A stretch of DNA of 64,000 nt from Bacteroidota bacterium (GCA_022572355.1 JACZWC010000002.1:96049-160048); one strand, 5' to 3'. Shown: positions 10,301 to 20,037, counted from the first letter of the stretch. The notes: generated from the sequence alone by a model not told the origin. Program-made: numbers and translations.

Positions 10301-10626
10301 GCACAACCGTTGCTCGTAAGATTGAATACCGCCCAATCATAATCATCGGAAGCAAGATTAGGTGTTATTGTGAAACAGAGACTTCCAGACGTCTGAACGG
10401 AAAAAGTGTACCAAACGTCATTTTTCTCACCAGACTTCAGGCAACTGATTACCGTATCTATTTCATTCAAATAATTACCTGTGCCAGAGTAGGCATTGGA
10501 TTCAGTAAAGGTGTTCTGACAGATTGCTATTGCTCCAAGACAGTCCTGATTGGTTGGAACTTGTGCGTTGGCAATACTACCCACAACCAGCATTAACACA
10601 AATACATATAACGACCTTTTTATCAT
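7381..10626 (-). CDS. SprB-repeat surface protein with type B T9SS sorting domain
   Basis: A large secreted protein of 1081 residues. The start MIKRSLYVF was chosen because a signal peptide follows (ending near VGSIANAQ). The N-terminal domain (about 25-175) is a beta-rich module with DVWYTFSVQTSG, followed by a bacterial Ig-like segment. About nine SprB-type repeats follow, recognisable by GG..PYTY.W...... and ending in VTD..GC. The last 95 residues are the gliding-motility-associated (CHU_C, type B) sorting domain: IPNAFTPNDNGTNDDW, VYNRWGDVVF and WDGRE. By family knowledge this is a cell-surface adhesin exported by T9SS. It is followed directly by a PorP/SprF gene. Cysteine-rich repeats suggest stability outside the cell. 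Confidence 0.93.
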   Translation of the reverse strand: MIKRSLYVFVLMLVVGSIANAQVPTNQDCLGAIAICQNTFTESNAYSGTGNYLNEIDTVISCLKSGEKNDVWYTFSVQTSGSLCFTITPNLASDDYDWAVFNLTSNGCADIATMPSLEVSCNYAPNPGDTGPNGLGGPQNEACIPVTAGDVYVINVSQFSPSPNGYTIDFSASSATIFDNTTPAIQSVDTPIVCGQSVLTFSFSEPVLCNTVQNTDFLLSGPGGPYTLSGVTGAACTSGGTQEVTFSITVDQAINAGGSFNLCLVAGSGVTDLCGNVAPNACLPFTVTGLTTSTVSIMDVTCFNGSDGDATVVASGGVPPYTYLWATLPIQTGATATGLSGGIYSYTATDSTGCSGISTVIITTPAVIPQGFDVSCDSASCDGSASVTPILGATPYTYQWYDDAMVAIPGETSSSISNLCAGVWIVITQDAAGCADTTTIVLVLPSITFGIKQTSCIGACDGDAFVTAIGGIAPYTYEWQNPLGTPIGQNDSTLDSVCTGMYYLQVITGNACVLVDSVTVTEPISVAALIPVSKLACAGTCDGTATGSGSGGSPPYTYLWNDPAAQTTSTATGLCAGSYTVFVTDANGCGPDSASITISQNPAMTSNTSTVNQACDSVDGTATVSVSGGTTPYSYSWDSPTPQTTPTATGLAAGDYTIVVTDSSGCTDTSTVTIGYLFTANAILVITPVTCNDSCNGELTATYPDGTPLTSYNWSTKETSQQIDSLCHDSTYTVTVYDSLNCPATLNTTFVNPADITSTITKNDETSCNSNDGSISVAAVGGNPAYTYTWTPSVSTNANASNLSDGTYQIVIEDANNCPADTQTVVLVPPPPIVLSITSTDVTCTGGSDGTVSVTITSGGAAAYTYNWSNGSSTSSQTGLTEGFYIVSVTDVNSCPVVVASDSVIEPDPIDVSVVSKCQNGKGIITASTSGGTQPLSLIWNTGSTSLMLEGLEPGTYSVTVTDAVVGCPQDEETVVIPPCDISIPNAFTPNDNGTNDDWQIENLIYFSECVVKVYNRWGDVVFRSKGYETPWDGREKLTNAELPPAVYYYVIELNADDNPDDDQGQFVKSGILYGSVTIVK

Positions 10627-10630
10627 GTCC

Positions 10631-10638
10631 CAAATATA
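10631..10638 (-). promoter_or_regulatory. TAnnTTTG -7 element almost touching the start codon
   Basis: On the minus strand TATATTTG is followed by only four bases and then the ATG at 10626. If used, the transcript would be leaderless or nearly so. A longer in-frame start at 10647 lies upstream of this element. Confidence 0.4.
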
Positions 10639-10723
10639 CGGAATCATACCTCAAGTCGCTTTCAATTAAATAGCAGACGTAATAAAATTACTCTTATCAT
10701 TGTTTAATATTAAATGGCATTGT

Positions 10724-11563
10724 ATGAAATTTGTACTCTATCTAACAATATCGCTTCTCTTTTTAATCTGTTCGGGCAATCATCTAAAGGCAGAGGCAGA
10801 TAATAAATACATCTCTGTTGAGATTGCTCTATCCAACAATACGATCAATTTAGGTCTCAGCGGACTTGGTGGCCACCAGGAAGAGTGTATTGAGATGAAG
10901 ATCAGTAATTTATTACCCGATTCCATCTTCGTTGTCTTTGAACCCGGTAGAATACTTCAATCAAAAGATGCCAATGAACAGGATATAGTTATAGTAAAAG
11001 AACGGAGATTCGCCATAGGCCCATTGAGAAAAATTGTGGCAAGGTTATTTGGCTTTTGCGCTCAGAGTAAAAATTCATCTCCTGCAAAGGGCTCAATATT
11101 TAGTGTCGGGAAAATGGGCAACGAAGACCTAATCACCTTGGCAAAGTTGATCGATAAGAATAATTTTCCTACCCCTGCGATACAGCACGCCATTTGGATT
11201 CTAACCGACAACAACCCCATTTCTTCAATTCACCATGACAAGCCAGAGCTGATAAGGCCATTGTTAAACCTGGTATGTAAGCTAAAAAGAATTAAATTCC
11301 CATGGTACATGATGATTTTTGAAGAAGATACTGCAATGCTCTTTTCCGGCAGGCCACAAATACTTTCTGCACAGATTGATTATTATATATCCAACAATTC
11401 TGTGGTAGATCTAAATCTTCGCAATGAGGGGGGCAAGATTATCCGGAAATTCATAACCGGCCAGTTGCACAACCCGGATAAGTACACCTACAATTTAAAA
11501 CTCAATGTCGCGAATTGGCGGCCCGGTAAATATTACCTTCATTTATACGCTGATGCAACCTGA
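10724..11563 (+). CDS. Hypothetical secreted protein
   Basis: A protein of 279 residues. The ATG at 10724 is preferred over the upstream TTG because it begins a good signal peptide (MKFVLYLTISLLFLICSG). The middle contains the helical segment LITLAKLIDKNNFPTPAIQH, which resembles a fragment of a HEAT-like domain. The C-terminal 60 residues (DLNLRNEGGKIIRKFITGQ ... GKYYLHLYADAT) look like a FlgD-type immunoglobulin fold, but not a clear T9SS sorting domain. No catalytic motif is seen. It sits between two T9SS operons and points the other way, so it converges with the PorP/SprF gene at 11598. Confidence 0.7.
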   Translation: MKFVLYLTISLLFLICSGNHLKAEADNKYISVEIALSNNTINLGLSGLGGHQEECIEMKISNLLPDSIFVVFEPGRILQSKDANEQDIVIVKERRFAIGPLRKIVARLFGFCAQSKNSSPAKGSIFSVGKMGNEDLITLAKLIDKNNFPTPAIQHAIWILTDNNPISSIHHDKPELIRPLLNLVCKLKRIKFPWYMMIFEEDTAMLFSGRPQILSAQIDYYISNNSVVDLNLRNEGGKIIRKFITGQLHNPDKYTYNLKLNVANWRPGKYYLHLYADAT

Positions 11564-11597
11564 GATTAAAGAAGGTATTTAAATTGGATTGACCCCA

Positions 11598-12623
11598 TCA
11601 GAATTTGGTACAAGGCACCATGAAACTCTTCTTTCGCTGATCCCTCTTATAGTCCGGTTGGGCAAATTCATAAATCAGAGATATTTCATGTGCGCCGCCT
11701 GTCTCTATACCTAATTTGGAGATCGTGAGGTCATAGCTATAACCTGCACTGATATAGTTTTTCATTTTATAGCCTAACATTATCACCACTGCATCATTAT
11801 TTGAATAACCCGGTTTGTAATATTTCAATACCGGTATCCCTCTGTACCACAGGCCAATCACAAATGACTTATAATCATAATATGCACCAATATCTATCTG
11901 ATCCCATTTTTGTTGTGCCTTGTATATTGCAACCGCGGTGACGCTGGTGATCACTTTTCCTTTAATGTCCTTCGTCAATGGATACTTATAACCTCCTTGC
12001 ATGGAGAATTTGAGCGGCACCCTGCTCTTCCTGCCGGTCATGGACTCATTGGGCTGTGTAATATGGTCGAAGGACAATCCTGCCCAAAATGATCTGGAGT
12101 ACAGCAGAACACCGGCAGATGCATCAAAATAAGAAGCTGAACTTCGTGGCATGTCGTCAACCGTAGCAAAGGGATCGTCCCTGATATATTGATCGGCAAA
12201 TCGCAATTCAGACCAATCTACAGCACGATGCACAAACGCAGCTCTCGCGCCTGTCCGTAAAAACAGTTTTTGATTTATTGGCATTAAATAAGAATATGAA
12301 CCGGATATACTGGTAAACCTAAGGGCACCAGCACCAGCCTGATCGCGCATAAACATCAACCCCACCCCGCTTCTATACTTCCTCAAGTAATGATCATACG
12401 AAAAAATATATGATGTAAAAGCACCTGGCACCTTTGCCCATTGTTTTCGATAGATACCGGCTATCCTTGCCTGAGCAGTGTTTCCGGTAAGGGCAGGATT
12501 TAAATAAATAGGTGAAGCGTAAAACTGTGAAAACTGGGGATCCTGCGATGTAGCGTTCGGACACAGCAAACAAGCCATCAGCAATGTATTCACAAAAACA
12601 ATATGGAAGAAACGTGTAATCAT
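11598..12623 (-). CDS. PorP/SprF family T9SS outer-membrane protein
   Basis: A protein of 341 residues with a signal peptide and the family opening QDPQFSQFYASPIYLNPALTG (QFSQFY...LNPA.TG). Several beta strands suited to a barrel follow (YFDASAGVLLYSRSFWAGLS, SFVIGLWYRGIPV), and a conserved AGYSYDLTISKL near the end. It is the third gene of a minus-strand operon. Its ATG overlaps the TGA of the preceding gene by four bases (ATGA). By family knowledge it partners with the type B sorting domain of the giant protein at the head of the operon. Confidence 0.92.
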   Translation of the reverse strand: MITRFFHIVFVNTLLMACLLCPNATSQDPQFSQFYASPIYLNPALTGNTAQARIAGIYRKQWAKVPGAFTSYIFSYDHYLRKYRSGVGLMFMRDQAGAGALRFTSISGSYSYLMPINQKLFLRTGARAAFVHRAVDWSELRFADQYIRDDPFATVDDMPRSSASYFDASAGVLLYSRSFWAGLSFDHITQPNESMTGRKSRVPLKFSMQGGYKYPLTKDIKGKVITSVTAVAIYKAQQKWDQIDIGAYYDYKSFVIGLWYRGIPVLKYYKPGYSNNDAVVIMLGYKMKNYISAGYSYDLTISKLGIETGGAHEISLIYEFAQPDYKRDQRKKSFMVPCTKF

Positions 12624-14215
12624 TTTATCGCTTTCACCAGCTCTAAGGGTTTGTATATAATATTGAATCCAGCGTCATCCTCATAAAAAACATTCTGCTT
12701 GTAGGTTTTATAGCCCTCCGCCTCAACGATCAAAGAAAACTTCTTATTCGGAGGTATAACTATAAGATACTTACCCGTTGTAGAATTGGAATAATATATT
12801 CCCTGTATTCTTTTGGATTCAGCATTCCGAACAGTTATTCTTGCGCTAATAGGTGTGGGTCTATCATTATTATCCGCGACTGAAACAATCCCCTTTATAA
12901 TTGTCAGGTTTTTCACTTTGCCAGGCAAAAGGGCAACGTAAAGATCCTGCCCCCCGAATCCGCCAGATCTCCCTGAAGAGAAGTAGCCCCGCTTCCCATC
13001 TGCCGACAAAACAAAATAAATATCATCATCTGTTGTATTAATTGGATATCCCAAATTTTCCGGTGGAGACCAGGTTCCATCTTCATTGAGATCAGATTTA
13101 AATATATCGTAATTGCCCATCGTACTATGGCCTTTTGAGCTGAAATACAGCGTTTTTCCATCCGGATGAATAAATGGAGCATCGTCAGAATATTTGGTAT
13201 TGATTACCTCGCCAAGGCTTTGAGGCAGGCTCCATTCACCATTGGGAAGTTTAACCACTCGGTATATATCCAGATCTCCAATTCCACCCGGCCGATTACT
13301 AGAAAAATAAAGCGTTCTCATGTCTGAGGTAAAACTTGCACTCGGCTCTAAGTGCTCAGAATTAATGTTGGGCCCAAATTTTATTGGCTTTTGCCAAACT
13401 ACGCCTTCAAGTTCAGAGTAATAGAGATCTCCACCTGAATAAGCCTCATTCGTTCTGTAACTGATTAAGGTTGTACCATCAGAAGATAATCCGACACATG
13501 CATCGTGATTGTCGGTATTAACAAGTTCACCGAGTCCAATTGGGGCCTCCCATTCCATGTCATTTTTTATAGATACATAAATATCCTCAAAGTATTTACC
13601 ATAAGGATCCAGGTTGCCACCGGTACCGCCTTCACGCCTGGAGGTGAACATAAGCAGCTCTTCATCAGCAGAAATTACCGGCACATAGTCTCCATGTTCA
13701 GAGTTGATAGTCTCACCCATATTATCAATTGTTACATCAACCGGATTATTCATCATCTCACTCGCTTTTTTACAGGACGCTATTCTGTCTTGAATAGATA
13801 TACCATCCACATTCGGATAGCCTTTTTTCGTCTCTAAGCTTTGATAATGTGCAATTGACTTCTCAACATCATTTTGCAGTAAGTACCAATCACCCAGGTA
13901 TAAGCTTGCGTCTTTATTGCCGTTCTTATCGGCTATTAGAAAATAATCAACTGCCTGCTCCCAATTACCCTGCGTGATCAATACTGACTTGCCCACTTTG
14001 TAATTCAGTTCTCCTGAAAGAGAATGTGTTTTCAATAAGCCTTTATAGATTTTCAAAGCATTCAGGTAATCGCCATAACCAAAATAATAATCAGCCTCCT
14101 TCTTCAGGTTTTTCTCTTCGCTTGTGAATTTAACTTGTCCAAAAGCGACATCGCATCTTACTACTGTGATGAATGCCAACATTCCGAATACAATATATCT
14201 AATGGCTCGTTTCAT
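12620..14215 (-). CDS. PorE-like TPR/PD40/carboxypeptidase-regulatory protein lacking the OmpA domain
   Basis: A protein of 531 residues with a signal peptide (about 1-27), TPR-like helices (about 35-150), a WD40-like PD40 beta-propeller (about 170-415, with repeats of the type DERTLYFSSNRPGG and DGKTLYFSSKG) and a carboxypeptidase regulatory-like beta-sandwich (about 430-525). This domain order matches the T9SS component PorE, except that the usual C-terminal OmpA-like peptidoglycan-binding domain is missing; the protein ends at LELVKAIK. It overlaps both neighbours by ATGA, lying between the giant type B cargo and PorP/SprF. It probably helps to secrete or anchor that cargo in the periplasm or outer membrane. 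This role is inferred from domain order and operon context. Confidence 0.85.
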   Translation of the reverse strand: MKRAIRYIVFGMLAFITVVRCDVAFGQVKFTSEEKNLKKEADYYFGYGDYLNALKIYKGLLKTHSLSGELNYKVGKSVLITQGNWEQAVDYFLIADKNGNKDASLYLGDWYLLQNDVEKSIAHYQSLETKKGYPNVDGISIQDRIASCKKASEMMNNPVDVTIDNMGETINSEHGDYVPVISADEELLMFTSRREGGTGGNLDPYGKYFEDIYVSIKNDMEWEAPIGLGELVNTDNHDACVGLSSDGTTLISYRTNEAYSGGDLYYSELEGVVWQKPIKFGPNINSEHLEPSASFTSDMRTLYFSSNRPGGIGDLDIYRVVKLPNGEWSLPQSLGEVINTKYSDDAPFIHPDGKTLYFSSKGHSTMGNYDIFKSDLNEDGTWSPPENLGYPINTTDDDIYFVLSADGKRGYFSSGRSGGFGGQDLYVALLPGKVKNLTIIKGIVSVADNNDRPTPISARITVRNAESKRIQGIYYSNSTTGKYLIVIPPNKKFSLIVEAEGYKTYKQNVFYEDDAGFNIIYKPLELVKAIK

Positions 14216-17200
14216 CTAATCAATGTTAAATCTCCCATATTTTTATATTTGTCTCCGTTGACAAATCTCAATTCTATTTTCCAAACATAAACATCCTGCT
14301 GACTGAGCCTATTCTTGTAATAGCCGTCCCACCCAACACTTAGGTCAAACGATTCAAACACCATCTCTCCCCACCTATTGAAGATAGTCATGTGAAACTC
14401 CTCAACATATTTAGTGATGGCATAAAAAATATTGTTGTCAAGTGCCATTGGGTCATAAGTTCCACCGCCAGGGCCAGATTGATCAGGCGTAAAAGCGTTG
14501 GGAACATCAACTTCAAAGTGGGGATGCACTACAATAGTGACATATGCTGTGTCCACACATCCGATTCCATTCATCACCGCCAAGGCTACCAAATATGTTC
14601 CGGAATCCAAGTATGTATGGCTGGTATTGGTCAATATCGAAGTATCCCCATCACCAAAATCCCAGTGCCATTGACTAACCGAAGGATTTCCGATTGACAT
14701 GTCTGTAAAACTCACTGTTGGATCGGCAGTAGTCGTAGTTCCCGGATCCGCATTGAAATTCGCAACAGGAGAAGGCAGGATATTTAAGGTATATGGGTTT
14801 ATCAGATCCAATACGCAATTTGGCGCATCAACATCAAGCGTTATAATGTACTGGCCCTCGCTGTTGTAAATATGAGCAGCAGTATCACCTTGAACTGTAT
14901 CAATAATACCGTCTCCATAAGACCAATAAAAAGTGAACAATGAATCTCCTTGATCTACCACGCCCAGGAATGTGGTACTGTCCCCTGCACAAGCCACGTT
15001 TGCTGACACCGTCATAGTTAGAAGCGGATAAACAGCGATCACAAGGCTGTCTTTGGCAGTACAACCACTTTGATCGGTAACAATCAAATTATATTGCTCG
15101 GAAATAAGCGGACCGACAATATGGGGGCCGGCACCCAATCCCAATCCATCGCTCCAGAAATATGTTAATACACCAGTTCCTCCGGTTGCAATAGCACTGA
15201 CAGATGCGTTACCTCCAGTACAAATCGTATCGGTTCCAGAAAGAGATATAAGTATTTGTGGGGGTTGAACCATAACAATGCTATCCTGAAAAGTGCAGCC
15301 TAAAGAGTCTGTGATTTCATATATAAAGGTCTCTGCCCATAAACCGGTTGCAACATCAGTAGTTTGTGAGCCAGGCATCCAAGCGTAAGTATAAGGAGGT
15401 GATCCGCCTGATGGGATTACCGTCGCCTGGCCATTACTGTCGTTGAAGCACTGGATAAGTATGTCAATAGTATTGGCTCCAGTTAACAGCGGAGGCTGAT
15501 TGATGGTGAAAATTAAATTGGTGTCACAACCCATTGAATCCGTTACTGTAAGCGTCACGTTCCCTGCGGGTAAGCTATCGGCTACTGAGTCTATTTGTAT
15601 AGGTGTACTATTCCATGCATAAGTGTACGCCTGAGTTCCCCCAACAACAGCTGGAACTGCAATGCCGGTGCTATCACCAAAACATCTCACATCAATTGTA
15701 CTTTGATTGGTGATAATTAGAATCGCCGGCTCAATGATAATTACAGAATCGGAGTAGGCACAGCCAACCGAATCCACAATGGTAACTACAAACGTGTCAG
15801 GAGGTAAATTCACAGCTATTGCCGTTGTTTGCGAGTTCGGATCATCCCAGCTATACGTATATGGACCGGTCCCACCAAAGCCTAAGCTCGTCGCCTGGCC
15901 ATCACCTAATCCAAAGCAAGTTATATCACTGCTTAGTTGTATAGACACCAATAGTGGTGGTGGTTCCATTAACGTTATTGATGCGGAGTCAGTACATCCG
16001 GTACTGTCAATAACTAATACTGAATAGGTACCCGCATATAATCCTGTTGCAGTGAGTGAAACCTGAGAGGAATCATCGCTCCACAAATAGGTGTATGGCG
16101 GAGTACCGGCCACCGCCGACACAGTGGCCTCTCCATCAAAACCTCCTCCGCATGTGATGTCAATCGAATTGCTAATTGTAGCCTTCAGGATATTAATTGT
16201 GTCGAGGCGTATGTCTATGAGCATTGTATCAACCTTTACACATCCTAGTGTACTTGTCATTGAAGAAATCACAGTATAAATTCCAGTATCCGAGTAGACA
16301 TGATAAGGATTCTGAAGAATACTGACACTTAAATCTCCAAAATCCCAAATCCATGAATCAACACTTGTAAATGGACTCTGAACAAAGGATGAATCATAAA
16401 AATAAACGGTGTCTAATCCGCAAAGAGTTGTGTATAGTATCGAAGAACTGCTGTAAGACTGTATAACCGGATCATCTATTAGGATGGAGTCAGGAAATGG
16501 CGAATCTGATGTCCTTGTACATCCCAAAGAATCACTGATAACTAATATAGGATGTGGAGTTGCAGCGTCAAGATAAATATGAACTGCCGAGTCACCCGAG
16601 GTTGTATCGAGCACGCCATCTCCAAAATCCCACGTATAATTAGATGTATTAAAAGCGTTGGCTATAAAAGTAACGGACAGTGGAACACAACCTGAATCCG
16701 GATAGAAGCTGTAGTTACCATATGGCCCACCGATTTCAATCAAATTTAGAGCGCGAATGGTATCTGTGCATCCCGTCGAATTCGTGACGACCAGGGTCAC
16801 ATCAAATGTATCCGGATAGGAGTACGTGTGAGAAGGGTTTTGTAGAGAGGAAAAAGCACCGTCCCCAAAATCCCAATACCAGCTTACAACGTCAGAAGAT
16901 GATGAATCTGTAAAAATTACGGGTAAGGGCGGACAGGTGGTACCCAACGTATCAACAGTAAAACCTGCGTTTGAAAAAGGGACAACGTTAACAAATTGGG
17001 AAATGGCACTGTCACAACCATTGCTGTCCGTTACCCATAGAGTAACCAGATAAGAACCTGTATCCGGATAGCTGTGCAAAGGATTGGCAATCGAATCTAC
17101 AAAACCATCACCAAAATCCCAGAAGTAAGTTATTCCTTCACCAGATGAACTGTCCACAATTGTAATGTCTTCGCCAATGCACAAATTTTGCTTGTATGTG

Positions 17201-19818
17201 AACTTGGGATTTGGCCTCGTGCTCTTGATCAAATTAACATATTCTATCGAATCTGTGCATCCGGCTGAGTCTGTTACGGTAAGTTTTACAGTAAATACTC
17301 CAGCGGAACTATAAATGTGTGTCGGATTCTGAAGCGTATCCAGTGGACTGCTATCACCAAAATCCCAGATCCATGATTCTGAATAAGTAGTTGATTGAGT
17401 TGTGTCGGTAAAGTTAACTGACAAGGGAGCGCATCCGGCTACAGTATCCGCAGAAAGGCCAGGGTATACTCCATGAACTTGTATGTATTGTGTCCTCGTC
17501 AACGTATCCCGACATCCATAATAATCCCCGACAACCAATTGAACATCAAAAACTCCTGTATCAGAATACGTATGTGTTGGGCCTATTGAATTTGTTTGCA
17601 GGACATTCCCATCCCCAAAATCCCATTCCCAAAAATTGAGCCAGGGTGAGTATAACACATATGAAGAATTTACAAATGTCGTAGTTAATGAGAAACAAGC
17701 CATTGTATCGGGCGCATTAAAAAGCGCATTTAAATCAGGAATTACCACAAGGGAAAACGCAGAATCTGAACAGCCGTTCGAATTTGTTACAACGAGTTTT
17801 ACAGTAAATGAACCCGGGTAAGTGTAAATATGGCTGGGATTCGTATCGGTAGAAAAAGATGTGTCTCCAAAATCCCAGAACCAGGTTTCTGCTCCTATGG
17901 AATAATCGGTAAAAGCGACACCATGTGGCACGTCGCAACCAATAGCTGGACTGCGTATGAAATTTGGTACGGGGGGTAACACTGTAATAGTCTTTGTTAT
18001 AGTGTCAAAACAGCCGTTGAGGCCGGCCATCAGGGTAATAACAAATACACCGGTATCGAGGTATCCATGTGAAGGATTTTGCAAATTGGATGTGCTTCCA
18101 TCACCAAATTGCCAGAACCAGGTGTTAATAGAATCCATGGATAGGTCCGTAAAATTCACTATTTCACCACTGCATACTAGTGAGTCAGACATTAGGAAGT
18201 CGACCAAAACGGGCGCATATCCAACGGGAATAATTGTGTCTATTGTAGCTGAGCACCCCCAATCATTCGTAATGGTATATGTTACTAGATAGGTTCCGGC
18301 AGAATCAAAAGTGTGAGATACCACCGGATTGCCTGAGGTATTATCAGCACCCGACCCTGGATCACCGAAATCCCACTGATAGGAGACTATACTTCCGAAA
18401 TATGTGCTGCTGCTATCCTGAAAATCTACTGTCAATGGCATACATCCCCCATAGAGGGGATTGTACAGAAATTTAGCGTATGGTTCTTGTATTACAATCG
18501 AATCACTCAAATCAATAAGTCTAAAAGTATCTGTACAACCGAAACTATCTGTAACAACCAGCAATACGTAATAAACGCCCTCATTCGCGTATATATGAGA
18601 TGGATCCTGACTATTGTCTATTGGAGAACCATCTCCGAAGTCCCAGTAATAGGTCAGCGGTGCTACCCCGGAAGAAGTATTGAAGAAGTTTACTGTAAAA
18701 GGAGTTAGGCATGATTTCGATGTATCTAAACTGAACCCAGCTTGTGGCTTATTAAATGTGATGAGTTTGGATATTGAGTCGCTGCAACCAACCGAACTGG
18801 TGGCCGTTAAAGTAACGATATAAGTACCACTCGAATCATAAGTGTATACTGGAAATTGACTCGTAGAAGTGTTTCCATCTCCAAAATCCCATTGCCAGGA
18901 AACAGGGCCAGGTGAAGAGGAGTCAGCAAAGGACAAGATAAAGTCCGGGCAATTCGATAAGGTATCAATATCGAAATCTACCTGAAAGTCTACCAACTCA
19001 ATGTAATCAACCAATACCAATGAATCCGGACATCCTATTGAATCCGTTACGATAAGGGTTACGTCGTAAGTTCCATACCCAATGTAATTATGGTTGGGAT
19101 TTTGCTGAGTACTTAAAGAACTCCCATCCCCAAAATCCCATAGCCAGGATACCATAGGCGTCGATCCAGCTGTGGAGCTATCGCTAAAACTGACCATAAG
19201 GGGGGCATCGCAGGATATGATTGGGGTGCCCACGAAATTTACCTGGGCTGGGTCCGAAACAAGTATGTAACTATTTTTAAAGATTGTGCTTTCGCATCCA
19301 TTTCCATCTATTACTGTTAAGCCCACGCTGTTACTACCAGAGAGAATGTAGTTGTTCGATGGATTTTGCAGGCCAGAATTATTGCCATCCCCAAAATCCC
19401 ATACCCACGTCACAATAGGTGCAGATCCTAGACTAGACAGATCAGTGAATTGCACTTGAAACGGATTACAACCGGCCAATGTATCTGCTACAAAATCTGA
19501 AGTAGGATTTAAAAATACCGTGATATAGGCGGTCTTATCCTCCGTATCACTCCCGCTTCCATTCGAGGCTGTTAATGTTACGGTATAAGTTCCGGGAAAG
19601 GGATACACAGCGCTTGGGTTTTGTAAAGTTGAGTTATTGGAATTACCAAAATCCCAAGACCATGTGTTTGGGCTATTGGTGGATAAATCAGTAAAAGTAA
19701 CGGTCAGAGGGCTGCAACCAGACTGAGGAGTTGCTATAAAATCGGCAACGGGAGCCTGTCCAACAGCTATTATCTGAAGCAGCACAAGTATTGTCAATAC
19801 AAAAAGTCGCCTGAACAT
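14212..19818 (-). CDS. Giant PKD/SprB-repeat surface protein with type B T9SS sorting domain
   Basis: The largest gene here, 1868 residues. A signal peptide ends near IIAVGQ. About 14 PKD domains run from residue 22 to about 1200, each with a variant of W.WDFGDG followed by NP.H.Y...G.Y.V.L.V....GC. Five SprB-like repeats follow (PPYTY.W...), then two further PKD domains. The last 95 residues are a type B (CHU_C) sorting domain: VPNAFTPDQSGPGGGTYDP, IFNRWGEMVFESF and VGWDGYY. By family knowledge this is a T9SS-exported filamentous adhesin or gliding-related surface protein. It heads a three-gene operon with ATGA overlaps. Codon use and composition look like the neighbours. Confidence 0.93.
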   Translation of the reverse strand: MFRRLFVLTILVLLQIIAVGQAPVADFIATPQSGCSPLTVTFTDLSTNSPNTWSWDFGNSNNSTLQNPSAVYPFPGTYTVTLTASNGSGSDTEDKTAYITVFLNPTSDFVADTLAGCNPFQVQFTDLSSLGSAPIVTWVWDFGDGNNSGLQNPSNNYILSGSNSVGLTVIDGNGCESTIFKNSYILVSDPAQVNFVGTPIISCDAPLMVSFSDSSTAGSTPMVSWLWDFGDGSSLSTQQNPNHNYIGYGTYDVTLIVTDSIGCPDSLVLVDYIELVDFQVDFDIDTLSNCPDFILSFADSSSPGPVSWQWDFGDGNTSTSQFPVYTYDSSGTYIVTLTATSSVGCSDSISKLITFNKPQAGFSLDTSKSCLTPFTVNFFNTSSGVAPLTYYWDFGDGSPIDNSQDPSHIYANEGVYYVLLVVTDSFGCTDTFRLIDLSDSIVIQEPYAKFLYNPLYGGCMPLTVDFQDSSSTYFGSIVSYQWDFGDPGSGADNTSGNPVVSHTFDSAGTYLVTYTITNDWGCSATIDTIIPVGYAPVLVDFLMSDSLVCSGEIVNFTDLSMDSINTWFWQFGDGSTSNLQNPSHGYLDTGVFVITLMAGLNGCFDTITKTITVLPPVPNFIRSPAIGCDVPHGVAFTDYSIGAETWFWDFGDTSFSTDTNPSHIYTYPGSFTVKLVVTNSNGCSDSAFSLVVIPDLNALFNAPDTMACFSLTTTFVNSSYVLYSPWLNFWEWDFGDGNVLQTNSIGPTHTYSDTGVFDVQLVVGDYYGCRDTLTRTQYIQVHGVYPGLSADTVAGCAPLSVNFTDTTQSTTYSESWIWDFGDSSPLDTLQNPTHIYSSAGVFTVKLTVTDSAGCTDSIEYVNLIKSTRPNPKFTYKQNLCIGEDITIVDSSSGEGITYFWDFGDGFVDSIANPLHSYPDTGSYLVTLWVTDSNGCDSAISQFVNVVPFSNAGFTVDTLGTTCPPLPVIFTDSSSSDVVSWYWDFGDGAFSSLQNPSHTYSYPDTFDVTLVVTNSTGCTDTIRALNLIEIGGPYGNYSFYPDSGCVPLSVTFIANAFNTSNYTWDFGDGVLDTTSGDSAVHIYLDAATPHPILVISDSLGCTRTSDSPFPDSILIDDPVIQSYSSSSILYTTLCGLDTVYFYDSSFVQSPFTSVDSWIWDFGDLSVSILQNPYHVYSDTGIYTVISSMTSTLGCVKVDTMLIDIRLDTINILKATISNSIDITCGGGFDGEATVSAVAGTPPYTYLWSDDSSQVSLTATGLYAGTYSVLVIDSTGCTDSASITLMEPPPLLVSIQLSSDITCFGLGDGQATSLGFGGTGPYTYSWDDPNSQTTAIAVNLPPDTFVVTIVDSVGCAYSDSVIIIEPAILIITNQSTIDVRCFGDSTGIAVPAVVGGTQAYTYAWNSTPIQIDSVADSLPAGNVTLTVTDSMGCDTNLIFTINQPPLLTGANTIDILIQCFNDSNGQATVIPSGGSPPYTYAWMPGSQTTDVATGLWAETFIYEITDSLGCTFQDSIVMVQPPQILISLSGTDTICTGGNASVSAIATGGTGVLTYFWSDGLGLGAGPHIVGPLISEQYNLIVTDQSGCTAKDSLVIAVYPLLTMTVSANVACAGDSTTFLGVVDQGDSLFTFYWSYGDGIIDTVQGDTAAHIYNSEGQYIITLDVDAPNCVLDLINPYTLNILPSPVANFNADPGTTTTADPTVSFTDMSIGNPSVSQWHWDFGDGDTSILTNTSHTYLDSGTYLVALAVMNGIGCVDTAYVTIVVHPHFEVDVPNAFTPDQSGPGGGTYDPMALDNNIFYAITKYVEEFHMTIFNRWGEMVFESFDLSVGWDGYYKNRLSQQDVYVWKIELRFVNGDKYKNMGDLTLIR

Positions 19819-20037
19819 CTATTTATAAGCTATACTCTGGGTAATATTAAAACGGTTTCAAACCAGTATAATCTTAATTTATACGTAGAATTCATCACAA
19901 TGGTTGTCTAAAATCTAAGCAATGTTTGCAATTATTTTTTTGTCAATTCATCATTGAATAATCGCAAAAAATTTGTTAACTTTCAAATCCATTTTCACAA
20001 TTTGCATCTTTTTAAAAATCAAAAAACCGCATTAATT

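Noticed and set aside
14212..19818. Dense repeats resembling a satellite or CRISPR locus
   Set aside because: They are PKD and SprB domains in one long frame with a signal peptide and a sorting domain.
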